Below are positions 42,460 to 53,062 of a stretch of 64,000 bases of DNA, in pieces (within the stretch, counting starts at the first letter, position 1; each line of letters starts with the position of its first letter). Made by a program: the position numbers and the translations under genes. The DNA lies in the NCBI GenBank assembly GCA_023053685.1, contig JALIGW010000002.1, forward strand, positions 247,861,356 to 247,925,355, in the 5' to 3' direction. Origin of the DNA: Diadophis punctatus similis (lineage: Eukaryota > Chordata > Lepidosauria > Squamata > Dipsadidae). The notes under the pieces are model-generated. The model was not told the DNA's origin. It saw only the letters and a program-made list of their open reading frames with translations, and did no database searches.

Positions 42460-43733
42460 TAAGGTGACCAGACGTCCCGCTTTTGGCGGGACAGTCCCGC
42501 TTTTTAATTATTTGTCCCGCGTCCCGCGGCGTTTCACAAAAGTCCCGCTTTTTAATTTGAATTTGCCCTGCAATCCTGCCGGTTCGGCCGGCCAGTCGTT
42601 CAGCGTAGAGCCGATGGAACTGGCGGCGGTCGCGGCGCGGGGCTTCTCACGCCCGCTTCCCCCGCCCGGCTGGACGCCGCCATTCGGGTTATTTTGTCCT
42701 CTGCGCATGCGCAGAACAAGATCGTCAGGACGCGAAGGAGCTGCGAGGAGGGTCTTCCGAGCTCGCCCAGCTCCCCCTCAAGCTCCGCTCCCCCCCACCC
42801 TTGCTGCCAGCCCAAGTGGACCTTTAACCCCTGGATTAACTCCCCACACCCCCACCTCGGAGCCCCTCCGCACCCCGGTTCCTCCTCCTCTCCGGCAGCC
42901 CCTACGGGTGGCGAGCGGAGAGATGGAAGCCGGGCAAGATGCCCCACCAGCGGTGTGAGAGGCTGCCTCGCGTCCTCTTCGGAGCCCGGGGCTTCTCCCG
43001 GGTGGCGCCACTCCGAAGGGAACGCGGGGCAGCCACTCACGCCGCCGGCGGGGCATCTTGCCTGGCTTCCATCCCTCCACTCGCCGCCCGGCTCAGCCTG
43101 GAGTGAGCGGAGGCTGCTGCTCAGAGACTTCCCCGGAGCCAGCCTCTCGGGGTGGGGAGCCACTTAACCCGCTCGCTGCCGGCTCCCCCAGGTGCCCAGC
43201 CAGTCCGGCTCTTCTCCTGCCTGCCGGTTCACCCTGTAGGGGCTGCCGGAGAGGAGGAGGAACCGGGGTGCGGAGGGGCTCTGAGGTGGGGGTGTGGGGA
43301 GTTAATTTAGGGGTTAAAGGTCCACTTGGGCTGGCAGCAAGGGTGAGGGGGAGCTGGGCGAGCTCGGAAGACCCTCCTCACAGCTCCTTCGCATCCTGAC
43401 GATCTTGTTCTGCGCATGCACAGAGGACAAAATAACCCGAATGGCGGCGTCCAACCGAGCGGGGGAAGCGGGTGGGAGAAGCCCCGTGCCGCAACCGCCG
43501 CCAGTTCCATCGGCTCTACGCCGAACGACTGGCCCAGCCGAACCGGCAGGATTTCACACAGGTAAGCCTGCGCCAGTAGGAACCCACCCCTGGCTGCGAT
43601 GAAGGGGGGGTGTTTGGGGGGGTGCACAAAGCTGCAGGATAAGAGAGACGGACCCCTCCCGTCTTGCTCCCCTAGAACCCTCCCCCCCGTCAATGGTGTC
43701 CTGCTTTAAAAAAAATAAAATCTGGTCACCTTA
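42460..43733. mobile_element. Large palindromic hAT element (GGTGACCAG ends)
   Basis: 1274 bp, ends TAAGGTGACCAG and CTGGTCACCTTA, perfect 8-bp duplication CATAAGAC (42452-42459, 43734-43741). GC-rich long inverted repeats occupy most of it, for example the block near 42595-42730 against its complement near 43400-43540. No transposase is seen. Long open frames here are GC artefacts. Confidence 0.9.
42702..42713. promoter_or_regulatory. NRF1-type palindrome
   Basis: Exact TGCGCATGCGCA in the left arm of the hAT element. The right-arm partner near 43411 carries one change (GCATGCACAG). Confidence 0.45.
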
Positions 43734-44152
43734 CATAAGACGCACTCCCATTTTTGGCCTCTGCGCATCCCGTTTTTGCCCTCCGTGTGCTCTGTTTTTA
43801 ACCTCCACATGCCTGGTTTTCGGAAACCAAAAAGGGATGCACGAAGGCTGAAAATGGGGAGCGCAGAGGCCGAAAACAGGATGCACGGAGGCCGAAAATG
43901 GGATGCACGGAGGTCGAAAATGGCCGGTGGGTGGGTGGGGCTTCGGCAATATTTGCTCCATAAGACGTACAGACATTTCCACCCACTTTTCTGAGACAAA
44001 AAAGTGTGTCTTATGGAGCGAAATATACGGTAGTTGGAAATCTAGAAAACAGATTTCCCCAGCTGAAGCACAATTCATTATCAGAATTGTGTTCAGAGAT
44101 GACATGGTATAGTTAGTAAAAGAATTAAAAGAATGCTTGTTATTTAGAATAG

Positions 44153-44745
44153 AATAAAATAACAGAGTTGGGAGGGACCTTGGAGGGTTTTTTTTAGATT
44201 TAGATTTAGATTTATTATTAGAGTTGGAAGGGACCTTGTAGGTCATCTAGTCCAACCCCCTGCTCAAGCAGGATTTCCTACACCACTTGAGACAGATGGC
44301 AGTCCAGTCTCTCCTTGAAGGTCGCAAGTGTTGGGGCTTTCACAACCTCCGCTGGCAAGCTGTTCCACTGGTTGATTGCTCTCACCGTCAGAAAGTTTTT
44401 CCTTACTTCCAGGTTGAATCTCTCCTTGGTCAGCTTCCATCCGTTATTCCTTGTTTGGCTTTCTGGTGCCATAGAGAACAGCCTGACCCCCTCCTCTCTG
44501 TGGCATCCCCTCAAGTATTGGAACACTGCTATCATGTCACCCCTGGTCCTTCTCTTCGCCAGACTGTCCAAGCTCAGTTCCTGCAGACGCACTTTGTATG
44601 TTTTATTTTCCAGACCCTTTATCATCCTGGTTGCTCTCTTCTGCACTTTCTCTAGGGTTTCAGTGTCTTTTTTGTAGTGTGGTGACCAAAACTGGATGCA
44701 GTACTCTAGGTGTGGTCTGACCAAACAAGGTCTTCTAGTCCAACC
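44153..44745 (-). mobile_element. CR1-type LINE 3' end with open RT tail
   Basis: The minus-strand frame 44724-44278 (148 codons) shows VRPHLEYCIQFWSPH, ATRMIKGL, KRRTRGDMIAVFQYL and INQWNSLP, the standard CR1 reverse-transcriptase end. The 3'UTR on plus carries AGTTGGAAGGGACCTT and a TTTAGA repeat near 44200. It is 5'-truncated. Confidence 0.88.
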
Positions 44746-44865
44746 CCCTTGTTTATGCAGGAAACCCTATACCAATCTCTTCAGTTCCAATCTCTTCTTA
44801 AAAACTTAAAAACTTCCAGCGTTGGAGCTTTTACAACTACTGGAAGCAAGTTGTTCCATATGTTC
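44726..44865 (-). mobile_element. CR1 tail fragment
   Basis: A second antisense CR1 tail abuts the first (CTAGTCCAACCCC, then AACTTCCAGCGTTGGAGC). Confidence 0.65.
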
Positions 44866-45070
44866 GCATATGGAACTACCCGAGACAATAACTTGAAAGT
44901 AGCAAAGAATTTTATTAACATATTTTCAAATATGGGTGCAACAAAGGTGAACATGTGACAAGGCATAGGTCAGTCCTTTTATCCCCCTACACAGACTCAT
45001 TTCCCCCCTCCCCTTTTCCTGTTTAAAGCTTGCAGCTTATCTCTACCCCCAAAGCCCCCGTTTGCTATTT
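44866..45070. other. Unassigned repeat-like sequence
   Basis: No gene. The segment CCCCTTTTCCTGTTTAAAGCTT recurs near 45410 after the MITE, so 44866-45565 may be one interrupted element, perhaps a solo LTR. I could not confirm LTR ends. Confidence 0.25.
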
Positions 45071-45078
45071 GTTTTTCA

Positions 45079-45359
45079 CAGCGGTGAAATCTTCTTATCT
45101 TCCCTACCGATTCGGAAGTGCGTGTTTTGCGCATGGGCTCTCGCTTTGCTCACGTGCACGCCACCGTTGCATGCACTTTTTCACCCTCTGCGCATGCGCA
45201 GAAGACTTTGCGCATGCGCAGAGGGTTAAAAAAAGAAAATGGTGACGTCTGGGCGGGTGGGTGGAGTCTCGCGCTGCCGCCGCTACCGGTTCTCTGAACC
45301 ACCGGCAGCTGCCGCTACCGGTACGCCCAAACTGGTACGCCCAAACCATTTCACCCCTG
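45079..45359. mobile_element. Palindromic hAT-type MITE
   Basis: 281 bp, ends CAGCGGTGAAATC and GATTTCACCCCTG-like (ATTTCACCCCTG), perfect 8-bp duplication GTTTTTCA (45071-45078, 45360-45367). Same terminal type as 7329-7636. Confidence 0.87.
45189..45220. promoter_or_regulatory. Two NRF1-type palindromes
   Basis: Exact TGCGCATGCGCA at 45189-45200 and 45209-45220 in the MITE centre. Confidence 0.5.
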
Positions 45360-46210
45360 GTTTTTCAGCACAGCATCCTGTCAAAGCGCTCAATCTATAT
45401 CCCGTCTCCCCTTTTCCTGTTTAAAGCTTCACAGTTTTAACCAACTTCTACTTAGCATAAGCTCTATTGCCCCTTTTGTTCCCTGCTTGTGGTTACACCT
45501 GGCACCTTGCTTGCTAGGCTTGTGGCTTGACATTTAGCTTTTTACCTGTTACATGTTTTTAAAGACAGCTTATCAGTGGTTGGATTCAAGTAATTTAACA
45601 ACCGGTTCCTCCTAGTGACAGGTTGGGTGGGTGTAACTGGGGGAGGTGTCATGTGACTGAGTGGGTGTGGCCAACTCGACGTCACTCACGGCAAGGTGGG
45701 GCAGCGCAGGCGGGCTGATGCTGCAGAGACAGGGCGATTTCCTACGTACCGTTCGCAGCCCCTCCCCCCCGGGCCTAACAAAATAAAAGCCCATCTAAAG
45801 ATTACGACTGCCTGCTGAGTGCATGCTGGCAAAAGGAGACTGGGGGAAAAAAGAGAAGGGCTGATGGAAACGCCCCGTTTTCCGCCTCCATTGGGCTGTC
45901 TGCGCTGCGCTGGATCAGGATGGGGAGGTGGGGGTGGGGGGAGAAAAAAGCCCACTCAGTCTGTACACACCAGCACGATGGCGAATCTATCTTCCAGCTT
46001 GTCAGTTTGGACATTGGGAGCTTGAGGGGTAGATTGTGTGCCCTGAAGTCCATCTGCTGCTCCTCCAAGCCTGGCTCTGGCTGCAGCCGACCATCGGCCA
46101 GTTTTCTTCCAGCGCTTGTGCGGGGTACTCGGCAGCATATTGTATGCTTTTCACTCCAAGCAGCCTGGGCTGGAAAATGCATGGTTGGGGCAGAGCAGTC
46201 CTCCTTAACA

Positions 46211-47130
46211 CAAAGTGACCAGATTTTTTTATTTTTAAGCGGGACGGGGGGGCGCCTTTTGTTTTGCCCTCTGCGCATGCGCAGAACGCTGCGCATGTGC
46301 AGAGGGCAAAACAGCAAATGTCGGCGTCCAGGTGAGGTGGGGGGGAGAGGTGGGGAGGTGGGAGGGCGCTTGGATGCCTGCAGCTCGCGACAGGTAAGCT
46401 GCCGGCTGCCTCCTTTCCCCGTCTCCCGCCTTCCGTTCGTTGCTTGCCAGCCCGGCCGAAGGGAAGGCGGGAGGTGAGGAAAGGCCTCCCAAAAGGGAGG
46501 CGGGCTCCCGAAGGGCTGCCGGCTCCCTTTGGGAGCCCGCCTCCCTTTCGGGAGGCCTTTCCTCGCCTCCCGCCTTCCCTTCGGCCGGGCTGGCAAGCAA
46601 CCAACGGGAGGCGGGAGACGGGGAAAGGAGGCAGCCGGCAGCTTACCTGCTCCAAGCATCCAAGCGCCGCGGTCTCCCGGTCGCCCGCCCGGCCCCAGGG
46701 CAACGGCGGCAGCGAGGCGACGGGGGGAAGAAAGGAGAGGGGGACGAGGAAGGGCTGTTTGCGCCGCTCGTAAACTCAAAGCGGCGACGGCTCCTCGTCC
46801 CTCACCCCTCCCAACAGCAGCGGCGCCTCCGAGGGCAGGGCTAGGGATGGGGCGGGGGAAGGAGAGGAGGAGCAGCCTCCCTTCCCCCTCCCCCCAGCTT
46901 CCAGCCGCCGCCGGAGGAGTCAACAACGCGGGACGCCCGCCCGCCGCCAACGCCGCCCACGGCCGGCCCGAGCTGAGAGGCCTGCTGCCTTTCAGGCCGA
47001 TTTTTTGAAAGAATGCCCTAGTCGTGCATTCTTTCAAAAAATCGGGACTTTTTAGAGGACGGGCGGGATGCGGGACAAATCATGAAAAAGCGGGTCTGTC
47101 CCGCCAAAATTGGGACGTCTGGTCACCTTA
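46211..47130. mobile_element. hAT element nested in foldback (GTGACCAG ends)
   Basis: Ends CAAAGTGACCAGA and TCTGGTCACCTTA, perfect 8-bp duplication CCTTAACA (46203-46210, 47131-47138). Inside is a palindrome of about 260 bp centred near 46515 (AAAGGCCTCCCAAAAGGGAG against CTCCCTTTCGGGAGGCCTTT). It is related to 42460-43733. Confidence 0.9.
46272..46283. promoter_or_regulatory. NRF1-type palindrome
   Basis: Exact TGCGCATGCGCA. A second site at about 46290 has one change (TGCGCATGTGCA). Confidence 0.45.
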
Positions 47131-47811
47131 CCTTAACAAGCTCCAAACCGTTGCTGCTCCTCCAACCCTGGGTCCCCACACGAGTATTGGAAGTCCAGTA
47201 CTCCTTCCCTGCCTAGTCAGCCCACGCTCCCCTCTTGCTCCAGGCACCGATTCCCCCATGCACACAACCCCTCAAAAGTTTTAAGAATTAGAGCCGCATG
47301 GGGGGAGGCAAGGCACACTGATCTCTGTCTCCCTCTAGGACCGGCCTTGGAAAAGCCTGCCCCCAGGAGCTTAGCGGCAGCATATTGCATGCCTTAGCAA
47401 AGCCCACTGGTTGCCTCTGCAGCCAGAGTCGGGCTTGGAGGAGCAGCAGACGGACTTTAGGGTTCGCAATCTACACCTCAAGCTCCCAATGCACGAACCG
47501 ACGAGCTGGAAGAGAGATTCGATGTCATGCTGGTGTGCATGGACTGAATGGGCTTTTTGCTTCCCACTCCCACTCCCAATCCAGCGCGGCGCAGACAGCC
47601 CAATGGAGGCAGAAAATGGGGCAGTTCCATCAGCCCTTCTCTTTTTCCCCCCTAGCCTCCTTTTCACAGCATGCACTCAGCAGTCGCGATCTTTAGTTGG
47701 GCTTTTATTTTGTCAGCCCAAGAGGCTTGGAATGGTATGTAGGAAATTGCCCTGTCTCTGCAGCATCCATTGTTTGCCAGTGGGCAGGCAATCAGGAAGC
47801 AGCCACAGCAG

Positions 47812-47935
47812 TGGCAGGCAAGTGGGCAGGGCCACAGGGAAGGCAGGCAAGCGGGCAGGGCCACGGGGAAGGCAATGGGGAAGGCAGGCAAGCGGGGAAG
47901 GCAGTGGGGAAGGCAAGCAAGCAGGCTGGGCCCCA
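47812..47935. repeat. GC-rich minisatellite
   Basis: Irregular repeats of GGCAGGCAAGCGGG and GGGGAAGGCA motifs inside the foldback element. Confidence 0.7.
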
Positions 47936-48214
47936 CGTGGGAGGTAGCTGGGCAAGAAGTGAAGGAAGACTTAGCAGGCAGAGATCAGCTGGGCCACATG
48001 GTCGAGGCAAGCGAGGGAACCAGAGCGCAGCAGCAGCTATGCCCCGGCGTGACTCTAGGCATCGCCCAAGGCGGGTGAGGAGCAATAAGGAGTGAGTGGG
48101 AGGGGCGGGGTTGGGTGGGTGGGGCAGGGCCAACCAGTGGCGTGATTTACTGGTTCTCCGAACTGTGCAAAAATTTAACAACCGAACCGGCTGAATCCCA
48201 CCCCTGCAGCTTAT

Positions 48215-48420
48215 AATTTTTCCAGTTACATGCATTTTATGTTAAGTATTTTAGAAACAATACATACTCCATTTTGTTTTGCATATAATGATTATATATT
48301 TGTACATATCTTTATTTATTTATTTATCAATGTGCATTTGGTTTTCCTGCTTAAGTGTAAAAACTTATTTTTCTCACTGCTCAATTACATTGTGCTGGAA
48401 AGGACCCAATGTTCAAGTCT
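48215..48420. other. AT-rich spacer, nothing recognised
   Basis: No gene or known repeat seen. Short TTTA runs near 48310-48330. Confidence 0.35.
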
Positions 48421-48424
48421 GTTA

Positions 48425-48620
48425 AGATCCTCCTGTTCTCTCCAAATTTGATAGTTCCCCTTCTATCCCTTCACCAAAACCATGTATGAAGATGTTGAAG
48501 AGTAGTGGGCCTAAGAAAGAGCCTTGGTGTGTCCCCACTGCATGCTTCCCTCCATGTAGATGCAGTTCACCTTTTGTCACCTTCTGATAAGCAAAGACAA
48601 CGAGAAAGCCAGATTCACTT
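48425..48620 (-). mobile_element. CR1-type RT fragment
   Basis: The minus strand reads GSFLGPLLFNIFIHGFGEG, the catalytic-domain GPLLFN-IFI block of a LINE reverse transcriptase. Confidence 0.7.
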
Positions 48621-48649
48621 TCCAAATGTGTTACTAAGTTAACAACTGC

Positions 48650-49728
48650 AGTGATTCACTTAACAACCGACGAAGATCATCCGTCGACATGGAGTGAGAT
48701 TTCTGTACGCTGATGACACCCAGCTGTACATTTCCACCCCGTCGCAATTCAGGGAGGTGGTGGATGTGATGTGTCGTTGCCTGGATGATGTTAGGATCTG
48801 GATGGAAGGAACAGGCTCAAGCTCAACCCTGACAAGACTGAGTGGCTGTGGATGCTGCCTCCTAAGGATTATACCGATTGTCCCTCCTTGGTTTTCGGGG
48901 GAGACAAATTATCTCCCTCGGACCAGGTTCGCAACTTGGGGGTGCTCCTAGATCCACAGCTAAAATTAGACCAACACCTTACGGCTGTGGCTAGGGGTGC
49001 CTTTGCACAGGTTCGCCTGGTGCATCAGTTGCGACCTTATTTGGAGAAGGAGGCTTTACTCACGGTCACTCATGCCCTTGTCACCTCTTACTTGGATTAC
49101 TGTAATTCGCTCTACATGGGGCTACCCTTGAAAAGTATTCGGAGACTGCAACTGGTGCAAAATGCGGCTGCGCGAGCTGTGGTGGGTGTTTCTAGATACA
49201 CCCACGTAACACCTATACTCCGCCAGCTGCATTGGCTGCCCATTGGTCTCCGGGTGCAATTCAAGGTGTTGATTATCATCTTTAAAGCCCTACATGGCTT
49301 AGGACCAGGTTATCTTCAGGACCGCATCCTACCTCATACTTCCCTTCGACCAGTTAGGTCCCACAGAGTCAGTCTCCTCCAGGTCCCTTCAACCAAACAA
49401 TGTCGGTTGGCGGGCCCTAGGGGGGAGAGCCTTCTCTGTGGGGGCTCCGGCTCTCTGGAACCAACTCCCCCCAGAGATCCAAATCATTCCCATCTTGCTG
49501 GCCTTCCGGAAAGCCATTAAGACATGGCTCTTCCTGCAGGCGGTATGATTGTGACTGTTGCTTATGTGGTTTTTTTATCTTTTTAACTATTATTTTACTA
49601 TTGTTGTCTTATTGTATGTTTTGATAGTATTTGGTTGTTTCTTATATATGCTGTACGCCGCCCTGAGTCCCCAGGGAGTAGGGCGGCCTATAAGAATCCC
49701 AAAATAAAATAAAATAAAATAAATAAAA
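48650..49728 (+). mobile_element. L2/CR1-type LINE 3' part with YADD
   Basis: RT catalytic core FLYADDTQLYIS at 48695-48730, then frames with NLGVLLDPQL, SYLDYCNSLYMGLP, RLQLVQNAAARAV, LHWLPIGLRVQFK and ALHGLGPGYL (48852-49520). The 3' end is a CGCCCTGAGTCCCCAGGGAG hairpin (about 49659-49690) and (AAAAT)n. There is one frame break near 48820. It is 5'-truncated. Confidence 0.88.
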
Positions 49729-49794
49729 ACCGTGGCAAGAAACATAAAATGGGTAGGACTCAGTAACTTTCTTAGCAAGAGTTTTATCTTCCCT

Positions 49795-50900
49795 GTCTAT
49801 CACCCGCTGGGGAAGAAGAGTTTTGTAGCTTTTCTGGAGGAACTGTAAGATTGTAATTGCTGCCTTGGTTTGCTTTCTATTTTAATGCTCTCTTTGGCAT
49901 TCTTTTCATTCAGATAAAAGAGTTAGTTTCATTATGGTTTATAAAATGGTTGCACATTTGCAAAAATGAGGGGGCGGGAAGCAAACATTACAACAACAAA
50001 AAACAAACAAACCAAAAAGTTAACTTATCTTCTTACATTAATTATCATTCATTTTCAAGCACAAATATTCATTCAATCATGAAATTTACTTGTTGACATG
50101 TCAATCCCAAATTCATGGAAAGGATTATCAACATATATCTGGAAGTGCTGGGGACAGATTATACATAAACACATATATGTGGGTGCATTCACACTTTTTG
50201 ATCTAATTTTAGAGAGACGGGGCGAGGCTTAATTGATAAAATGATCCTAAGAGTCCCAGCAAGATTTAAAGGACCATTTTTGGCCATGGAAGTCCACCAC
50301 TCCAAATAAGAAAAGGGCAAGAAATACTGTCCACAACCACACAGGTGACATCCCAATCCTCGCTTACCGAAAGCCATTGGGACCGGCATGTCCATTCCTA
50401 AATGGCGTGATCGTTAAAGTATGACATCACTTAACCATGCCAACTTACATCCTTCCTGGCTGCGGTCATTAAGCAAATCACCGTGATCTGCTCAGAGCAA
50501 TGTAAGATGACTGTGACTTGCAACTTCCTGTCAATTTCCAATTGATTTGGTTTGTTGGAAGCCAATTGTGAAGGTTCTAAATGGTGAGTCCATGATTCTG
50601 GGACACCACAACTGTCATAAATGCAAGCCAGTTCCACCCCCAAATAACTCTGATGGTCACAACTTTGAGGAAAAGTTGTAAGTCGTCTTTTTCAGCACCA
50701 CTGTAACTTTGAAAGCTGAGTAGTCAAAGGTAAGCGAGGACTGTCTATAAAATCTGAACATCCCAACTGGATGTTCTAGCTACTTTAAATGAAGTCCTGG
50801 GATAAGCACAGTTGTGCCAGGTTAGTACATGGACGGTGCACCACTAGGAAATCTGAATGCCCATCAAAACAGATCCAGTTTAGCCATTCTAGTTGTTTAA
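49795..50900. repeat. Decayed sixth relic of the duplicated unit
   Basis: Weak but collinear resemblance to the region between the zinc-finger ORF and the CR1 scrap of the other units. Shared blocks include the TTGGCAT segment near 49.89 kb, an ATTCAATCATGAAATT segment near 50.07 kb (compare 2931), an ATCTGGAAGTGCTGGGGA segment at about 50.14 kb (compare 12352) and a GGATAAGCACAGTTG segment near 50.81 kb (compare 12984). The Tc1-like body between these blocks is absent. No zinc-finger ORF survives. Confidence 0.6.
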
Positions 50901-50972
50901 CTGTGCATAAAGAAATGTCGTATGTTCATATAATTTAGGACTGGGGGCTGATAGTATTGCAACCATAAATTA

Positions 50973-51734
50973 CCGTATTTTTCAGAGTATAAGACGCACC
51001 TTAGTTTTGGGGGAGGAAAATAGGGGAAAACAATCTGCCTACCAGGTATTCATCTGGCTAGCATCCTTAGTCTGGTCAGCTTCGGCACATTATTTTATCC
51101 CCTGGTTAGGACTCAAAAAAACCTTCTTCTGAGAGAGTAACAATGAAAGAACATGCAAGCCAGTAAGAGCTCGGAAGATCGTTAGCACCTGGTTAGGGCT
51201 AAAAAAAAACTTATTCGGAGCAGCTTCAGCACATTATTTTATCCCCTGGTTAGGACTTAAAAAAACCTTCTTCTGACAGAATAACAATGAAAGAGCCTGC
51301 AAGCCAGTAAGAGCTGGGAAGATCGTTAGCACCTAGTTAGGGCTAGAAAAAAGACTTATTCAGAGCAAGTAGAGCAATGAAAAAAACCCTGCAAAGACTT
51401 AGGGCTGGAAAAACAGTCTTCTGAGAGAATAACAATGAAAGAACCTGCAAGCCAGTAAGAGCTGGGAAGATAGTTAGCACCTGGTTAGGGCTAGAAAAAA
51501 ACTTATTCAGAGCAAGTAGAGCAATGAAAAAAAATTCTGCAAAGACTTAGGGCTGGAAAAACATTCTTTGGAGAGAGTAACAATGAAAAAGCCTGCAAAG
51601 TAAGAGCTGGGAAGATCTGTTAGCACCTAGTTAGGGCTGGGGAAAAAAAGCTACATTCGAAGTATAAGACGCATCCAAATTTTCAGCCACTTTTAGGGAG
51701 GAAAAAGGTGCGTCTTATACTCCGAAAAATACGG
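50973..51734. mobile_element. TA-flanked MITE with internal tandem repeats
   Basis: Ends CCGTATTTTTCAGAGTATAA and TTATACTCCGAAAAATACGG, TA on both sides (50971-50972, 51735-51736). The interior is a set of imperfect direct repeats. Confidence 0.88.
51110..51640. repeat. Imperfect tandem repeats within MITE
   Basis: AACAATGAAAGA...CCTGCAAGCCAGTAAGAGCT and GTTAGCACC-TAGGGCTAGAAAAAA segments recur about four times at variable spacing of roughly 120-170 bases. Confidence 0.75.
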
Positions 51735-51736
51735 TA

Positions 51737-52065
51737 AGAGGCAGAAGCCTAACTGCAACTCATATCATCAGAGATAGAGAGTGGCTGGACTGATATACAA
51801 TTCAAATTCAAATTTTGACCACAGAATTTATGTAATTTTAGTATAGTTGACCATGTATAATTGACAGACTGGATTTTATTATAGATTTTAGTTATTTATT
51901 AATTTATACTAGAATTTTTAATTGTACATTTACTGAGCGTTTTTATTTGTTCTGGTCTCTGGTCTAAGACTGTAATAAATTGATCGATTGATTCCAATTT
52001 TAAATTTATGAGGACGGAAAGGAAGCTGAGGAATACAGATTAGTCATAGGGATGCAGAATGCACC
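51737..52065. other. Unassigned AT-rich sequence
   Basis: No ORF. The GTAATAAATTGATCGATTGATT block near 51980 resembles the 3' end of some LINE, not identified. Confidence 0.3.
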
Positions 52066-52079
52066 AGACAGATTACAGG

Positions 52080-52725
52080 AATGGTAGAATAAAAACAAAA
52101 GACATTAATTAAGATGTAAATTGAGGAAAAGGAGGAGTAAGGCCTAAAATTAAGAAGCACAAGAGAATGAAGAAGTTTGGAAGATAAGCAATGGCGAATA
52201 ATTTGAAAGAAAACTGAAAATTAAAGGTGACAAAAATAGGAGGAAGGAGGCAGCATTAGATAATAGTAGTTATACCTAGAAGAATATATTATATATTTAA
52301 ATATAGAGAAAGGTAAGATGTTAGTTCAAGAATAGCATCAATGTTGGAATAAATTTAGGGTTCTGGAAAGCTCGTCTGTCAACCACATAACAGATTAAGA
52401 TTAGAAGTTCTCAGGGAAGGATAAGGAGGAGGAAGAGGAATGAGGAAGGAAGGGGAGAGAGGTAGGAGGGAAGTAGGTAAGAGGGAGAGAGGGAGAAAGA
52501 AGGTAGAGGGAAGAGAGGGAGATAGAGGGAGGGGAGTAACACAAAACATAGAAATATAGAAAAATATAGAATATAGAAACAGATGGAAGGTAAAAGTATA
52601 AACGGTGCAAATTTAGGATATTTGTTTATGATATATTGGAAAAATGTATAAGTGTGTAACATATTGATATTGTGGTATAGGTATGGATGTAAAGTTGGTG
52701 AAAAAATTAAAAAAATTACAAAAAA
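52080..52725 (+). mobile_element. 5'-truncated L1-like non-LTR element
   Basis: Perfect 14-bp duplication AGACAGATTACAGG (52066-52079, 52726-52739), A-rich 3' end and a long GA-rich tract (52412-52535). Same family as 58098-61990 and 63518-63835. No coding sequence survives. Confidence 0.82.
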
Positions 52726-52916
52726 AGACAGATTACAGGTAGCTGAAAAATTGTAGTGCGTTTGAAACTCACTGTATGTGTGGAGACCTCAACACAGAGC
52801 AAGAATTGAGAAAAGGGCTTTACGTTACAATTTTATTATTACATTTATTATTAAACTTATTCACTGTACATCTCGTACTTTGAGGCAACTGTCTTGCCAG
52901 GCCCTAGCGTTTATAG

Positions 52917-53062
52917 CAGGGGTGGCCAAACTATGGTTCTTTGAGGACCTGTGGACTTCAACTCCCAGAATTCCTGAGCTAGCCATGCATGCATGGCTGG
53001 CTCAGGAATTCTGGGAGTTGAAGTCCACAGGTCTTCAAAGAACCATAGTTTGGCCACCCCTG
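52917..53062. mobile_element. Near-perfect hairpin hAT MITE
   Basis: 146 bp, almost fully self-complementary, ends CAGGGGTGGCCAAACTATGG and its complement. Perfect 8-bp duplication GTTTATAG (52909-52916, 53063-53070). Centre CATGCATGCATG. Confidence 0.93.

Larger units (their letters stand above)
42420..44030. mobile_element. TA-flanked MITE interrupted by a hAT element
   Basis: Ends CTGTATTTTTCGCACTATAA and GCGAAATATACGG are inverted, with TA on each side (42418-42419, 44031-44032). It belongs with 50973-51734 and 60937-61906. The TA duplication suggests Tc1/mariner-type mobilisation. A hAT element sits inside at 42460-43733. Confidence 0.82.
41597..44147 (+). pseudogene. Ty1/copia-like pol remnant, split (unit 4)
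   Basis: Homology to the copia-like remnant of the other units survives in three pieces, 41597-41648, 42007-42417 and 44033-44147. They are separated by a hAT MITE (41657-41998) and a TA-flanked element (42420-44030). The unit homology ends here. Confidence 0.62.
45574..48206. mobile_element. Giant foldback hAT element with nested hAT
   Basis: Ends CAGTGGTTGGATTCA and TGAATCCCACCCCTG, perfect 8-bp duplication CAGCTTAT (45566-45573, 48207-48214). Long inverted arms: about 45690-46130 pairs with about 47410-47770 (for example GGGCTGTCTGCGC against GCGCAGACAGCCC). The outer right part adds a GC-rich minisatellite. A 920-bp hAT element lies between the arms. No transposase is found. Confidence 0.87.

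Noticed and set aside
44866..45565. Solo retroviral LTR
   Set aside because: A repeated CCCCTTTTCCTGTTTAAAGC block and a possible antisense polyadenylation region are suggestive, but I could not identify TG/CA ends or a target duplication.
42464..47037. Several ORFs of 100-411 codons in the GC-rich region
   Set aside because: They lie inside palindromic hAT elements, on both strands and in overlapping frames, with Pro/Arg/Gly/Ala-rich translations typical of GC-rich non-coding DNA.
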